Shown piece by piece: positions 35,238-47,823 of a DNA stretch of 64,000 bases (position 1 is the first letter of the stretch; every line of letters begins with the position of its first letter). The stretch comes from Mycoplasma anserisalpingitidis (GTDB lineage Bacteria > Bacillota_I > Bacilli_A > Mycoplasmatales > Metamycoplasmataceae), in contig NZ_CP042295.1 in assembly GCF_007859615.1 (NCBI RefSeq), positions 372,001-436,000 on the forward strand, written 5' to 3'. Made by a program: the position numbers and the translations under genes. Under the pieces are notes generated by a model. The model was not told where the DNA came from and made no database searches. It worked only from the letters and a program-made list of their open reading frames with translations.

Positions 35238-36806
35238 TTACATTTCCTTATTATATTTTTCTGGAATACTTTTGTATAGTACTGGATCATAATTAGGGAT
35301 TGTTAGAATAATTTGTTTTACAATTCTTGCTAAATCAAAAGCGATTTTTTCATATAACTCATCTGTTAAAACAGTTTCATTTGAAATTTCGCTAAAGATA
35401 TCTGGATGATGTTCGATATATCTAATAACTTCTTCTTTGTAAGTAGAAATACTTTCTTTAGGAAGTGGATTAATAATTCTTTCCTTAACTCCTAGAAGTA
35501 ATACTGTTTGAGCTGCTTGAGTAAGTGGTGAATATTGTTCTTGCTTAAGTAATTCATAGACTTTAGCACCATGATCGAGAATGGTTTTGGTTGACTCGTC
35601 TAAGTCTGAACCAAATTGAGCAAATGCTTGCATTTCATTATATTGAGCTAAATCAAGTTTAAGTGATCCAACTACACGTTTCATAGCTTTAGTTTGAGCT
35701 GATGAACCTACCCGACTAACTGAGAAACCAACATCAACAGCCGGACGTTGTCCAGAGTTGAATAGACTTTCTTTGGTAAAAATTTGACCATCAGTAATAG
35801 AAATAACATTAGTTGGGATATAAGCTGAAATATCTCCTTGTTGAGTTTCGATAATTGGCAGTGCAGTAATTGAACCACCACCAAATTCTTTAGTTACTCT
35901 AGCAGCACGTTCAAGTAATTGTGAGTGTAAATAAAATACATCTCCTGGGTAAGCTTCACGACCAGGTGGTCTTCTAAGAAGTAATGAAAGTGTTCTATAA
36001 GCTATAGCATGTTTTGAAAGATCGTCATAAACGATTAAAACATCTTTACCTTTCGACATTCACTCTTCAGCAATAGTAACTCCAGTATAAGGGGCAATAT
36101 ATTGTTGAGGTGCTAATTCACTAGCACTAGAAGCAACAATTGTTGTGTATTCAAGCGCACCTGAATCTGAAAGTTTTTTAACTATTTGAGCTACAGTTGA
36201 GTTTTTTTGACCAATTGCTACATAAACACAATAAACATCTTTACCTTTTTGATTAATGATTGTGTCGATTGCAATAGCAGTTTTACCTGTTTGACGATCA
36301 CCAATAATTAATTCACGTTGACCTTTACCAATAGGGATCATTGAATCGATTGATAAAATACCAGTTTCAAGTGGTTGGTTAACTTCTTTACGAGTCATAA
36401 CTCCAGGCGCAACTTTGAATATTTCACGTTTTTTATTTGATTCAATCGATCCTTTACCATCGATAGGGAACCCAAGTGAGTTAATTACACGTCCAAGTAA
36501 TTCATCTCCAACATTAACAGAAATAACTTCACCAGTACGTTTAACTATATCACCTTCACTAATAGAGTTAGCATTTCCAAAAACGGTAATTCCAACAACT
36601 TCTTCTTCAAGGTTTAATGCTAAACCATAAACATCATTGTTAATTACAACTATTTCAGAGTTTTTAACTTTTTCTAGTCCATTAGCTAGAGCAATTCCAT
36701 CACCAATAGAAATAATTCTTCCGACTTCAGCATAATTTGTTTTAGATTCATAATTTTTAATACGATCTTTAATTATTGCTGATATATCGTCTATTCTGTT
36801 AGCCAT
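35238..36806 (-). CDS. atpA: F1Fo ATP synthase alpha subunit
   Basis: This 522-residue protein is continuous only with TGA (36060) as Trp in TIAEEWMSKGKD. The P-loop is [13 protein letters not shown] (about residue 170), and [20 protein letters not shown] and [20 protein letters not shown] are conserved. It is the non-catalytic nucleotide-binding subunit alternating with beta. The gene directly follows atpH with no gap. Confidence 0.98.
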
Positions 36807-37352
36807 CTAAACCTCCTTATCTTCATTAATATAATTTTTAAAATTAATTAAATCTGAACTAACATTTCTACTAATGATTTGTGAACCAATATGAATTTCA
36901 AAACCACTGATTAAATCTGGGTTAATTTCAACTTTTACTTCAACTACACCATTGTAGAATTTTTCTAGTTTTTCTTTAATTAATTTAAGAGTTTTATCAC
37001 TAATTTCCATAGCACTAATAATTTTTGCAAAACGAATGTTAAGCTCATTATTAGACATTTTTAAGTAGTGAGATAAAACTTTTTCTAATAAATTCACATT
37101 TCTTTTTTCAATCATAACTTTAATTAAGTTAATGAAATCTCTATCATAATCAGCAAAAACTTCATCTAAAAACTTAAATTTTTCTTCGTTTAAGATTTCA
37201 GGATTGTTAAGAAAAGTTAACATCTCTTTATTTAAATTAAGAATGTCTTTAAATGTACTTATTTGATTATGAACTTCTTTAATTTTATTGCTTTCTTTTG
37301 CTATTTCATAGTACGCAATAGCATATCCGACAGGATTAGATTTTTGCAGCAT
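36807..37352 (-). CDS. atpH: F1Fo ATP synthase delta subunit
   Basis: This 181-residue peripheral-stalk protein begins MLQKSNPVGYAIAYYEIAKE, with LNNPEILNEEKFKFLDEVF and, near the end, VEINPDLISGFEIHIGSQII, the OSCP/delta signature. It shares one base with atpF upstream and abuts atpA downstream. Confidence 0.94.
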   Translation of the reverse strand: MLQKSNPVGYAIAYYEIAKESNKIKEVHNQISTFKDILNLNKEMLTFLNNPEILNEEKFKFLDEVFADYDRDFINLIKVMIEKRNVNLLEKVLSHYLKMSNNELNIRFAKIISAMEISDKTLKLIKEKLEKFYNGVVEVKVEINPDLISGFEIHIGSQIISRNVSSDLINFKNYINEDKEV

Positions 37353-37951
37353 TATTTAAGATCCTCGATTGTAATATCGCTTTTAAGGAAATCTTCAATA
37401 ATTTCTTCATGATTTTTTCTTGATATTTCTTTTTTAACTATCTTTTCAGCTAGTTCAATTGCTAAAGTAGCAATTTTATCTTTAGCATGTTCATTAAATT
37501 CTCTTTTTTGAGCTTTAATATCAAGTTTTGCTTCTTCAAGTAAAGTTTTAGAATCTAATTTAGCTTTAGCGGTATAAGCAATAATAACTTTTTCAGACCT
37601 AACTTTAGCATCATTAACAATCTTATTAGCCTGAATATGTGCGTCTTGTAAATGTTTATTAGCTTCATTAGTTTTATTAATTGCTTCTTCTTTAACTTTG
37701 ATTGATTCGTCTATGTTGTTTTGAATAAAATCATGTCTTTCTTTTAACATTTTCTTAACTGGTTTATAAAGAAAAAATGTTAAAAAGATAAATGCAAGAG
37801 CAAAAGAAATTATAGTTGCGATCATCATAGGAATATTAGGGAATAATCCTACAAAACGCTCAGAAATAGATTCTTCAAGATTATTCGGAGCGTCAATACT
37901 ATCGTGTAATACCTTTAGTGGTATATTGATTAAATCGATATTTTGCATCAT
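37352..37951 (-). CDS. atpF: F1Fo ATP synthase subunit b
   Basis: This 199-residue protein has one membrane helix (about residues 40-65, PMMIATIISFALAFIFLTFF) followed by a long charged coiled coil, the peripheral stalk. Many mycoplasma b subunits are lipoproteins, but no lipobox Cys is visible here. It lies between atpE (9-nt gap) and atpH (1-nt overlap). Confidence 0.94.
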   Translation of the reverse strand: MMQNIDLINIPLKVLHDSIDAPNNLEESISERFVGLFPNIPMMIATIISFALAFIFLTFFLYKPVKKMLKERHDFIQNNIDESIKVKEEAINKTNEANKHLQDAHIQANKIVNDAKVRSEKVIIAYTAKAKLDSKTLLEEAKLDIKAQKREFNEHAKDKIATLAIELAEKIVKKEISRKNHEEIIEDFLKSDITIEDLK

Positions 37952-37960
37952 TTATAATAA

Positions 37961-38248
37961 TTATTTGAATAAGAATAATAAAAGAAAGGCAATAATTAAA
38001 GCATAAATAGCAGATGATTCAGAAATAGCCATACCAACAATCATCATGTTACGGATTTTTCCTTCTGCTTCAGGATTACGTCCAACAGCTTCAGCTGCTT
38101 TACCAGCAGCATAACCTTGACCAACTCCTGTACCTATAACTCCAACCATTGTAAGACCAATACCAATTGCTACAAGTCCTCTACCTGAAGAGTTTTGTGA
38201 GTTATTTACAGTTTCTTCTGCTAATTTAATAATTGGCTCGTATATCAT
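37961..38248 (-). CDS. atpE: F1Fo ATP synthase subunit c
   Basis: This 95-residue proteolipid has two helices. The polar loop AVGRNPEAEGKIRN joins them, and the ion-carrying Glu is in MAISESSAIYAL. An N-terminal extension of about 22 residues precedes the GLVAIGIGLTMVG helix. A strong GGAGG precedes the ATG, as expected for the most abundant subunit. Confidence 0.96.
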   Translation of the reverse strand: MIYEPIIKLAEETVNNSQNSSGRGLVAIGIGLTMVGVIGTGVGQGYAAGKAAEAVGRNPEAEGKIRNMMIVGMAISESSAIYALIIAFLLLFLFK

Positions 38249-38257
38249 TTTTTCCTC

Positions 38258-39004
38258 CTAATATAATTGCGGATTTGCATTTATTATTTTTTTGTTTTTT
38301 CTAGTTTTCTTTTCGGGTGTTACCGCTTCACTAACTCAATAAATTGTGGTTAATAAAGAGAATACATATGCTTGAATTAATCCCCCGAACAAGTCAAAGT
38401 ATAAGTGTAATAAAGGTGTGATAAATGGAGCAAAGAAATATCATTCGTGATTTGACATTCCAGGTATTAATGTCCATACATAACCACAAACACTATAAAT
38501 CAAGAACATTAAGGTTGCTCCACCAATGATATTTCCATAAATACGGAAACTAATTGAAATTAGAGGTGAAAAATCACCAATAATATTCATAGGATTCATA
38601 TAATTTTTAAGCATATATCATTTTTGATAAACAATTTTAACGACATAAATACCTAAAAAAGTAGATAGTCCCAATGTTAAAGTAACTGAATAAGAAGTTA
38701 CAACTGGTTCTAGACCTAGTATTACAACTCAGTTACCTATAAAAAGGAATGTACCTAGAGTAAAAATATAAACTTTTGCTTTTGGAAGTTTTTCACCAGC
38801 AGTATTTTCATATTGACTGTCAATTCCTTTTACATATGCTTCAGCAATTAATGCAACACCTTTTGGTGCTTGATCTGGTTTTACTTTTTTAACCTTGAAA
38901 TAAACCACAAGTGAGATTATAATACAAACTAAAACGGTCACAAAAAGTGATAACAGTTGTGGTTGATTTCAAGTATTTCAGATACCATTAATTATTTGAT
39001 CCAC
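38258..39004 (-). CDS. atpB: F1Fo ATP synthase subunit a
   Basis: This 248-residue membrane subunit is read from GTG (39004), which follows GGAGG and yields MDQIINGIWNTWNQPQ with TGA as Trp. The essential Arg region reads LISISFRIYGNIIGG, and PLLHLYFDLFGGLIQAYVFSLLT is the C-terminal conserved stretch, in part FDLFGGLIQAYVFSLLT. It forms the proton path against the c ring. Its start codon shares one G with the upstream TAG. Confidence 0.94.
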
Positions 39005-39456
39005 TAACCCTCCTTTCTCTTTCTTTTTATTATTTTTTTAACAACTAAATCAATGATAATACTTATAAAAATACTTGCTAAACCTACTAAATAAGCAAAA
39101 AGATTAATTTTACTATTAATAACATCATTTAACTCAGCATTATAAAAGTAAATTGATTTAGCATTAATTGCGAACAAAACTCATGTTAAGATAATTATAA
39201 AAATAATACTAAGCACAAATTTAATAACAATTAATGAAATTGCACTTTTGCGTCCTTTGTATAGACTTATTTGTAAAAAAATATCATCCATTAAAAATAT
39301 AAAAAAAACACCAAGGACACCAATTATAAAACCAAAAATCAAAGATGTGCTATTAGTTAAAATTGAAGCTATAACTAAAGCTAAAATAATTATAAATATA
39401 AGTGTAAAATGTACTATAAAAAATGTTTTTTTATCTGTTAATTTTTTTGATTTCAT
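39004..39456 (-). CDS. AtpI-like membrane protein, first gene of the atp operon
   Basis: This 150-residue protein has about four hydrophobic segments and a basic C terminus (KKIIKRKRKEG). It occupies the AtpI position before atpB; AtpI proteins help c-ring assembly, but sequence alone does not prove the family. I place the start at ATG 39456. A TTG 48 nt further upstream is in frame but lies within the promoter's -35 box. Trp in ILTWVLFA uses TGA. TAG overlaps the atpB GTG by one base. Confidence 0.75.
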
Positions 39457-39474
39457 ATGTATTAGTGCAAAATG

Positions 39475-39504
39475 ATTATAAAACTTTTTTGATAAATTTT
39501 TCAA
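39475..39504 (-). promoter_or_regulatory. promoter of the atp operon
   Basis: On the minus strand TTGAAA (39499-39504), an 18-nt spacer and TATAAT (39475-39480) form a good vegetative promoter. Transcription would start near 39468, 12 or so nt before the ATG at 39456. Confidence 0.75.
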
Positions 39505-39534
39505 AAATTTTGAATATTGTGAATTAATTTTTTT

Positions 39535-39562
39535 AAAAAAATAAAAACCGAAATTAATCGGT
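39535..39562 (-). terminator. intrinsic terminator of the rarA-pheS-ung-pheT-glyA operon
   Basis: On the minus strand ACCGA / TCGGT (39558-39562 with 39547-39551) has a 6-nt loop and is followed by TTTTATTTTTTT. Confidence 0.78.
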
Positions 39563-39571
39563 AATTAAAGC

Positions 39572-40840
39572 TTAAAAATATTGTTTTTTAATAGGGTAGT
39601 TTTTAGTAAATTGTTGTACTTTTTGTTTAATTTCTTCTACTTTAGTTTGTATCGAAATATCATTGTTTACAATTAAATTGTAGTTAGATAAAACATAATC
39701 AATTATTTCAGCCAATTCTTCTCATTTATCAAAATCTCTTGAAGTCATAGCTGCAGTACCAAGTCTAATTCCACTTGCTAAAGTAGGTGAAAGTGTGTCA
39801 AAAGGAATTGAGTTTTTATTTATGGTAATATTAAATTTTTCAAGAATAACTTCAGCATCTCTACCAGCGATATTATAACTTGAATTTACATCGATCATAA
39901 ATAAGTGATTATCAGTTCCATTAGATATTACTTTTACCCCTTTGTCGATAAAGTATTGAGCAAATTTTTTTGAATTTTTTACAACATTTTCTCCATAGGT
40001 TTTAAATCCTGGTTGTAACGCCTCATAAAAACCAACGGCTTTACCTGCAATAGCATGGAAAAGAGGTCCACCTTGATATCCGGGAAAAACTCAGCGGTCA
40101 ACTTTTTTAGCTATTTCTGGATTATTAGTCATAATAACCCCACCACGAGCTCCACGAAGAGTTTTGTGAGTTGTTGAAGTAATGATGTCAGCATAACCTA
40201 CTGGTGAAGGATGCACTCCAGCAACGATAAGTCCAGCAATATGAGCAATATCAACCATTAATTTAGCACCAACTTTATCACAAATTTCTCTAAATTTAGC
40301 AAAATCTATAATTCTTGGATACGCTGAGTAACCAGCAATAATTAAATCTGGTTTTTCAATTTGGGCTTGCTTAAGAATTTCGTCATAATCAAGTAAACCG
40401 TTTTTATCTAGTTTATATGAAACTGCTTCATAGAAAATTCCACTAAAGCTTATTTTGTACCCATGAGTTAAATGACCACCGCAATCAAGTGAAAGACCCA
40501 TGATTTTTCCGCCACTTGGAACAACTGAAGCTATTGCTGCAGCATTAGCAACACTTCCAGAATATGGTTGAACATTAGCATATTCTACATTAAAAAGTTT
40601 TTTTAATCTTTCAATCGCTAAAGATTCGACAATATCTACATTTTCACAAGAACCATAATATCTTTTACCTGGATAACCTTCACCATATTTATTTGTCAAA
40701 ACTGAGCCTTGTGCTTTAAGAACATCTTCTGAAGCGTAGTTTTCTGAAGCGATTAATTCAATATGATTTTCTTGTCTAACTAATTCATTATTAATCGCAT
40801 TTTGTACATCTATATCATTTAATTTAATTTTTTGATACAT
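39572..40840 (-). CDS. glyA: serine hydroxymethyltransferase
   Basis: This 422-residue PLP enzyme interconverts serine and glycine with tetrahydrofolate. [21 protein letters not shown] (in part [10 protein letters not shown]), [20 protein letters not shown] and the PLP-Lys motif [12 protein letters not shown] (about residue 231) are all clear. TGA encodes Trp in [12 protein letters not shown]. It is last in a compact operon, starting 8 nt after pheT with AGGAG before the ATG. Confidence 0.97.
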
Positions 40841-40848
40841 ATATTCTC

Positions 40849-43020
40849 CTATTTATTATATTTATTATTAATTAATTCAATTTCTTGTTCAGTTCCATAA
40901 ATTCTTAAAGTAATATTTTTTGTATTTTCTTTGTGATATTCATCAATTTGAACAATGTCAAAAACATTAGTAACATTTTTAATTTCATTAATTTTTTGTG
41001 AAATATATTCATCTTTATTTAAAATGAAAGTCAAATCAATTGTTTTTAGTGGATCATAATTTATGTCACTAAATTTAACTTTTTGTGTATTTTTTTCAAG
41101 TAAGATTTCTGCATAAAATGCATCAGTATTATCAAATTTAGGGTGAATTTTTCCAAATCAGCCAACTAATTTGTTTTCAACATAAATTTTAGCTGAAACA
41201 TTTGGATGAATCATAGAATTGTCTTTAAATGGTTTGAATTCGACATTATTGAACTTGAATATATTTAATATATCCTGTTTAATTTCAAAATAATTTTTAA
41301 TTGTTGAAGCAATACCACAAACAAATTTATTGTCATTGATCATACCAATTTCAAAAATGTTTAATAATTCAATTTTTCTTTTTTGATTATGTTCAACTAC
41401 TTCTTGAAGTGAAGGGATAATACTATTTCTAATTTGTTCTCTTTCTTTTGATACAAAGGTAAGTAATGAAACAGATTTTTCAAAATTAAATGGATTCAAT
41501 TGATTTTTAATTTTAGAAATTAATGAGAAAGTTCTAACTTCTTGATATCCGTTTGATTGAATTAATTCTTTAAGATTATTTCTAGTTTTAGTTAATAATG
41601 GTTTTATATTAGGTTGAACCGGTTCAAAGTTATTGTATGAATAAAATCTAAAGATCTCTTCAATAATATCTTCAAAAAATTCAATATCATAACGATAATT
41701 AGGAACTTTAACAACTTCTTCTGTAAATTCAAAACCTAATTTAGAAAGTTTAATTAAAGTTTCGCTAAATTTTGATTTTACTTCATTTACAGTCACACCA
41801 GCATAAAGTGCTAGTTTTTCATAGTTTATTTTAATTTCTTTTTTAGTTAAATTTTCTGGACAATTTACAACATTTGAAATATTAAATTGTGCTAAGTTTG
41901 TTCTTAAAAAGTTTAATGCTCTTACTGAAATTTCTGGGCTAATTACTCTAGAAGCTTGATTTGAAGAATTTGACTGCATTTTAATTTCTTTGGCGCTATG
42001 TCTTACTTGAGAAGGATTGAACACTCCAATTTCAAAAGCAAAATTAACTGTTTGATCAGTAACTTTTGATTTTTCAAGTCCCATAACAGATGCTAATGAA
42101 ATTTCACCGTTTTCATCATAAATAGCTAAGGCGTTTTTAACCTCAACTTCTTTATTTCCTAATATATTTGTTTTACCTGTAAATAAATCACAAGAAATTT
42201 CATTTCCAATTTTATCTCTATCATAAACATGACAAGTAGCACCAGTATATAAAAGAGTTAGATTAGTTAAATTAACAAAGAAACCTAAATTAGCATCAAT
42301 ATCATGTTTAGCTAAAAATAATTTTGTCTGTAAATCTGTATCAATTTTATTTGTATTATTTACTTCAAAGAACATTAGTTCATTAGCTAGTTTTTTTTGT
42401 ACTTTTAAGTTTGATTCAAATGAATTTTTTACTTCTGTAAAATTAAAATTAAATTCTTTATTATAGTAAGCACTTATTTCATTTGCTAAAGTGAAATATG
42501 AATTGGCATCATTTCTATTTGCGGTTGTACTAACGTCAATAATATAGTCATCTAAACCAAGTTTTTTAATTGGATCATCATTTAATGATGCAAAATCTTT
42601 AGGTAAAACTAAAACATGATCACCATTTTTGTCAACTAGTTCATGTTTATAATTTAATTCACTTAAAGCAGCAAACATACCTTCTGATTTAATACCTTTA
42701 ATCTCTCTTTCAGAAAAAATAAAGTCATTTTTGCGTGAACCAATTGGGAAAAATACAACTAAATCTCCAACTTTTAAAATTGTATCTGTTGTTTGAATAA
42801 CGCTTGTTCCTTGATTATGTTCAACAGTTGTAACAGTTAAACGTTTATCATTTGGATTGATGTATAAATCCTTGATAATACCGAATTTTAATCCTTCAAC
42901 ATCTGCAAATTTTTCAATACTTTCAACTTCAAACCCTAAACTGTTAATCACTTTAGTAATTGATGTATCTAAATTAATCTCTGGTAGTAATTCTTTAAGC
43001 TTATTTAACGATATTAACAT
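40849..43020 (-). CDS. pheT: phenylalanyl-tRNA synthetase beta subunit
   Basis: This 723-residue subunit is read through TGA Trp at 41158 ([12 protein letters not shown]). The N-terminal tRNA-binding (EMAP-type) domain covers about residues 40-150. The B3/B4 editing region follows, with [11 protein letters not shown] and [20 protein letters not shown]. The B5 and core catalytic-like domains include [20 protein letters not shown], in part [10 protein letters not shown]. The anticodon-binding FDX domain at the C terminus is short or absent (usual length about 800), as in other mycoplasmas. It pairs with PheS to make Phe-tRNA. Confidence 0.94.
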
Positions 43021-43029
43021 ATTACTCCT

Positions 43030-43678
43030 TTATTTAGTGCTAAAATCAATTTCTGATTGATTTAATTCTTTTAATTTTTGGTTTATTTTAAGAAAAAGAT
43101 GTCCATCCTTAAAACTTTTGTTGTATGAAAGAGGACTTGGGTGAGATAAACGAATTATTTTCTCAATTTTAATATTTGCCTTTAAGTAGGTTTCATATGC
43201 TTGGTTACCTAAAGCAACATAAATGACATTTTTATTTTCTTTTTCAACTTCTTTTAAAACTTCAACTATAAACAATTCTCAACCAAAGCTTTTGTGAGAA
43301 TTAGCTTGAGATTGACTAACTGTAAGCTGAGTATTCAATAACAAAACACCTTGCTTAGCTCAATTTTCTAACGAATTTGATTTAAGTGAAACTGATGGAT
43401 AATCCTTTTGCAGTTCAATAAAAATGTTTTGTAAAGTTTTTGGTCTTTGTTTTTGATTCATTGAACTAAAAGCTAAACCATCTGCAAAACCTTTGGTTGG
43501 ATAAGGATCCTGACCCAAAATCACTACTTTAGTTTCATTAACCTGAAAAAATTCAAAAGCACGGAACATTTTAGTTTGCTCAGGAAAAATTTCAGAGATT
43601 TTTTCAGCTTCAGAAAGTTTTGTAATGATTTTTTGGAAATATTCTTTTTTACCTTCAGACTGTAAAATTTTTAATCAA

Positions 43679-43689
<11 letters not shown>
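43030..43689 (-). CDS. ung: uracil-DNA glycosylase
   Basis: This 219-residue family-1 UDG removes uracil from DNA. The water-activating loop [21 protein letters not shown] (in part GQDPYPTKG, about residue 59), [18 protein letters not shown], and the Leu-intercalation loop [11 protein letters not shown] are intact. The start ATG overlaps the end of pheS by 11 nt, and pheT starts 9 nt after its stop. Its place between the two PheRS genes is unusual. Confidence 0.95.
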
Positions 43690-44635
<946 letters not shown>

Positions 44636-44637
44636 TA

Positions 44638-45858
44638 TTACTCCTGACTATTAAATTTTTTAATTTGTTCTCAGTATTGTTTAATCTTTTGTTCGTTTGA
44701 ATTAGTTCCGAATTCAAAAATTTTAGTATTAAGTAATTGTTTTGGTAAATAATTTTGTTTTACATGATTATTTGGAAAATCATGTGGATATTTATACCCA
44801 ATTCCTTCACCTAATTTTGACGCTGATTTATAATGTGAATCACGAAGATAATTTGGAATAGGATATATTTTTCCTTGGTCAATTAAATTTCTTGCGTTAC
44901 TAAAAGATTTGTAAGTTGAATTACTTTTAGGACTTAATGATAGATCAACTATGGCAAAACCTATTGGTAAATTAGCTTCAGGAAAACCTAGTTTTTCAAC
45001 AGCCTCAAAAGCTAAATTTACTCTAACAGTTATATTTGGATTAGCTAAACCTATATCTTCATAAGCTACACAAAGCATTCTTCTAAAAAGTCCTTGGAAA
45101 TCGCCACTTTTAAGAATTAATGCTCCATAATATAAAGCTGCGTCTGGGTCACTACCCCTCAGAGATTTATGAAAGGCACTTAAATTATTATAATGCGCAC
45201 TAGATTCCATGTCACTGTAAAAACTTATATTCGGGATAACTTTTTTAATCAATTCTTTATCAACTTTAGTTTTTTTATCATTTATCATAGCTAACATTTG
45301 CAAATTATTTAATGCACTACGATAATCTCCTGCTCCACTGCGGCTTAAATCTAGCAATTCTTCATAACCTATTTCTAAGTCAGGGAAATGGGTTTTAACA
45401 ACTTTTTCGAGTGCTTTAGCGATTGTATCCTCATTTATTTTTTCGAATTGAACTATTTGCATTCTACTTCTTAAAGCTGGATTCACCCTAAAATAAGGAT
45501 TTTCGGTTGTGGTTGCATAGACAATGATTTTATCAAACTCTAGATAAGAAAGCAGAATATCTTGTTTATCCTTATTCAATCTATGAATTTCATCAATAAT
45601 TAAAATATCACTAGTTTCTATTTTATTTAATAAATCATTTTTAGATTCGATTGTTGAATTAAAGTAACTGTATTTTAGACCCATATCATTAGCTAAAGCA
45701 ACTGCAGAACTAGTTTTTCCTGTCCCACTTTCTCCAAAGAAAATAAAACTAGTAGCTAACTTATTTTTAGCTACTTCTTTAAGTAAATGAACTGCATTTT
45801 CTTGTCCTATAATTTCTTCAAGAGTCTTAGGACGTAATTCATTGGCTAGGTTATACAT
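44638..45858 (-). CDS. rarA: replication-associated recombination protein RarA (MgsA)
   Basis: This 406-residue AAA+ ATPase acts at stalled replication forks. N-terminal LANELRPKTLEEIIGQENAV, Walker A GESGTGKTSSAVALA (about residue 41) and Walker B ILIIDEIHRLNKDKQD (about residue 86) are followed by sensor residues in ATTENPYFRVNPALRSR. RGSDPDAALYYGALIL and AYEDIGLANP are RarA-specific. It heads the operon rarA-pheS-ung-pheT-glyA. Confidence 0.95.
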
Positions 45859-45932
45859 ATTACATTTAATATTTTATTATTTTATTTAAAATAGATAAAT
45901 TTAAATAAAACATATGACTATTGAATCTAAAG

Positions 45933-45952
45933 AAAAAACATCCGAAGATGTT
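45933..45952 (-). terminator. terminator with UUCG loop after the ABC transporter genes
   Basis: On the minus strand AACATC-TTCG-GATGTT (45937-45952) forms a 6-bp stem with a stable UUCG tetraloop, followed by TTTTTT, just after the ABC ATPase stop codon. Confidence 0.88.
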
Positions 45953-45956
45953 AATT

Positions 45957-46706
45957 CTACAATTCAATATTTTTAATGCTTTCAGTTATATCTCTAATAA
46001 ATAGTTCAAGATCATCGTCATTAACAAATTTTTCTTGAATATTAGTAATATGATCACTTATAACACCATCTTTTAAAACGTAAATCTCATTAGTTAATTT
46101 TCTAATTTCGTTTGAATCATGACTTATCAAAAGCATTGTTCCGTTGTATTTATTGATATAGCTTTCAATAATATCTCTAACTTTAATTTTAGTATCAGCG
46201 TCAAGACCTGCAGTAAATTCATCAAGGATAAGTAATTTAGGTTTTGAATATAAAACAAAGAATAAATCAACTTTTTTTCTTTGCCCACCACTAAGCCGAT
46301 CATATCTCATTTTTAGATAGTTTTCTATTTGAAGAATTTCATAAAGTTTTTTGATAAATTCCATATCCAAAATTTCTTTAAAATTAGTAATTAAAAGTTT
46401 ATATAAATCTTTAACAGTTGGTTTTTTTAATTCTATTTCATTTTGAAATTGAAGAGCAATACTTTCTTTTGGTGAGATAAGATAATCATAGTTATAAATT
46501 ATTTCACCACTAGTTAGTTCAGAATAACCTGCAATAATTTTAGCTAAAGTTGTTTTACCTGAACCGTTTTTACCAACTAATGCTATTCTTTGTTGTTCTT
46601 CGATATTTAAATTAATTCCTTTTAAAACTTCTGTTTTATCCTTTTTAACTAATGAACTTTTAAATTCCTTATGTAAATCTTTAATTTCAATAATTGTTTT
46701 ACTCAT
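45957..46706 (-). CDS. ABC transporter ATP-binding protein
   Basis: This 249-residue NBD has Walker A ALVGKNGSGKTTLAKI (about residue 46), signature LSGGQRKKVDLF, Walker B LLILDEFTAGLD and H-loop LLISHDSNEIR. I take ATG 46706 as the start; a GTG 9 nt upstream lies in the Shine-Dalgarno zone. It overlaps the permease stop by 8 nt, so the pair is translationally coupled. The subunit layout (single NBD plus one permease) suggests an exporter, with unknown substrate. Confidence 0.88.
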   Translation of the reverse strand: MSKTIIEIKDLHKEFKSSLVKKDKTEVLKGINLNIEEQQRIALVGKNGSGKTTLAKIIAGYSELTSGEIIYNYDYLISPKESIALQFQNEIELKKPTVKDLYKLLITNFKEILDMEFIKKLYEILQIENYLKMRYDRLSGGQRKKVDLFFVLYSKPKLLILDEFTAGLDADTKIKVRDIIESYINKYNGTMLLISHDSNEIRKLTNEIYVLKDGVISDHITNIQEKFVNDDDLELFIRDITESIKNIEL

Positions 46707-47703
46707 ATTTTCCACTCTTTCAGAAATAACGATATCCTAAATAACTTAACATTCCAACTGTATAAATACTTCTAAAAACTCATAAGATAATATCAGCTTG
46801 TTCTTGTGTAATAAAGTTAAATCCATTCTTATCAGCTGCATCACTAATTAGTCCCGCAAACGCTACAAGATCAATTTTGAATGGATTGATTAAAACATAG
46901 AATATAGATTCAAAGACTGCTAATACAGTAGCAAATTCATAATTTATTATAGTTTTTTCAACATATCCAACAAGTGGTGCTTCTACATAAGTATGTGATA
47001 ATAAAGCAGAAAGGAAGAATAAACTAATAATAGGTAATAAAATTTCAAATAGTAAAACAGGTATCAAAATTGTGTTGGTTGCTTTTTGTACAAATTTTTT
47101 ATCCATTTTATATCTAAATAAATCTACAACTATATACGTAATTCCTGTTATAAAAATATAGTACATCAAGAATTTAGTTAGTCCTAATAGTTCATTTTTG
47201 AAAAAATCACTGGTTAAACTATATTTTGTATTTGCACTTATTGCTGCTATACCTATTAAATCTATGATGATAAAGGTCAATATAGCATAAGATAAAAATA
47301 TTAAAGATGAAATTAGTGGTATAAATTTAATATTTTTTTCATGTGTAGTAATTAACAAAGTCTTTCTGATATAGGTATTTCTTATTTTGTATTCTAAATT
47401 AACGAAAAATAATGCTAAAGGTAATATAAAGAACAATCCATTACTTGTTATAGCAGTACTTAGGCTTTGTATTGGTCCATTTTGTAACCATTTAGATATA
47501 GCAATTCCAACATAGTATAAAAATGGTATTTCTAAACTTTCTTTTTTATTAAAATCTTTATATGAAAAAGATATCATCGAACCAATAATACTTGTAAGTA
47601 TCAATATACCAAAAATAACTGATAAAGTTATTAATCAACCTAGATTTAATTGAAGTCAAATCTTACGTTGAATTTTCTTTCTAATTTTAATTTCATTTTT
47701 CAT
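46699..47703 (-). CDS. ABC transporter permease
   Basis: This 334-residue protein has six or more membrane segments. The full start is ATG 47703 (MKNEIKIRKKIQRKIWLQLN), recovered only by reading TGA as Trp; a shorter reading from an internal TTG would lose the first helix. The end reads GYRYFWKSGKYE. It pairs with the downstream NBD. There is no motif that names a substrate; the layout resembles ABC-2 type exporters. Confidence 0.82.
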
Positions 47704-47789
47704 ATCTAAATTTTATATTATTAAAAATTTCTATTTCATAAATTATAGTTTTAAGCATTTAATTTAATTAAGATTGTGGAAATAATATG

Positions 47790-47818
47790 AAAAATAAAAA
47801 CGTAAGATGAACTTACGT
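47790..47818 (-). terminator. intrinsic terminator after the DHH phosphoesterase gene
   Basis: On the minus strand ACGTAAG / CTTACGT (47812-47818 with 47800-47806), 5-nt loop, followed by TTTTATTTT. Confidence 0.85.
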
Positions 47819-47823
47819 AATTT

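Noticed and set aside
39457-39504. TTG start for the AtpI-like gene
   Set aside because: It overlaps the -35 box and would precede the transcription start. ATG 39456 fits the promoter.
46707-46715. GTG start three codons upstream for the ABC ATPase
   Set aside because: It coincides with the purine-rich Shine-Dalgarno; the ATG at 46706 is better spaced.
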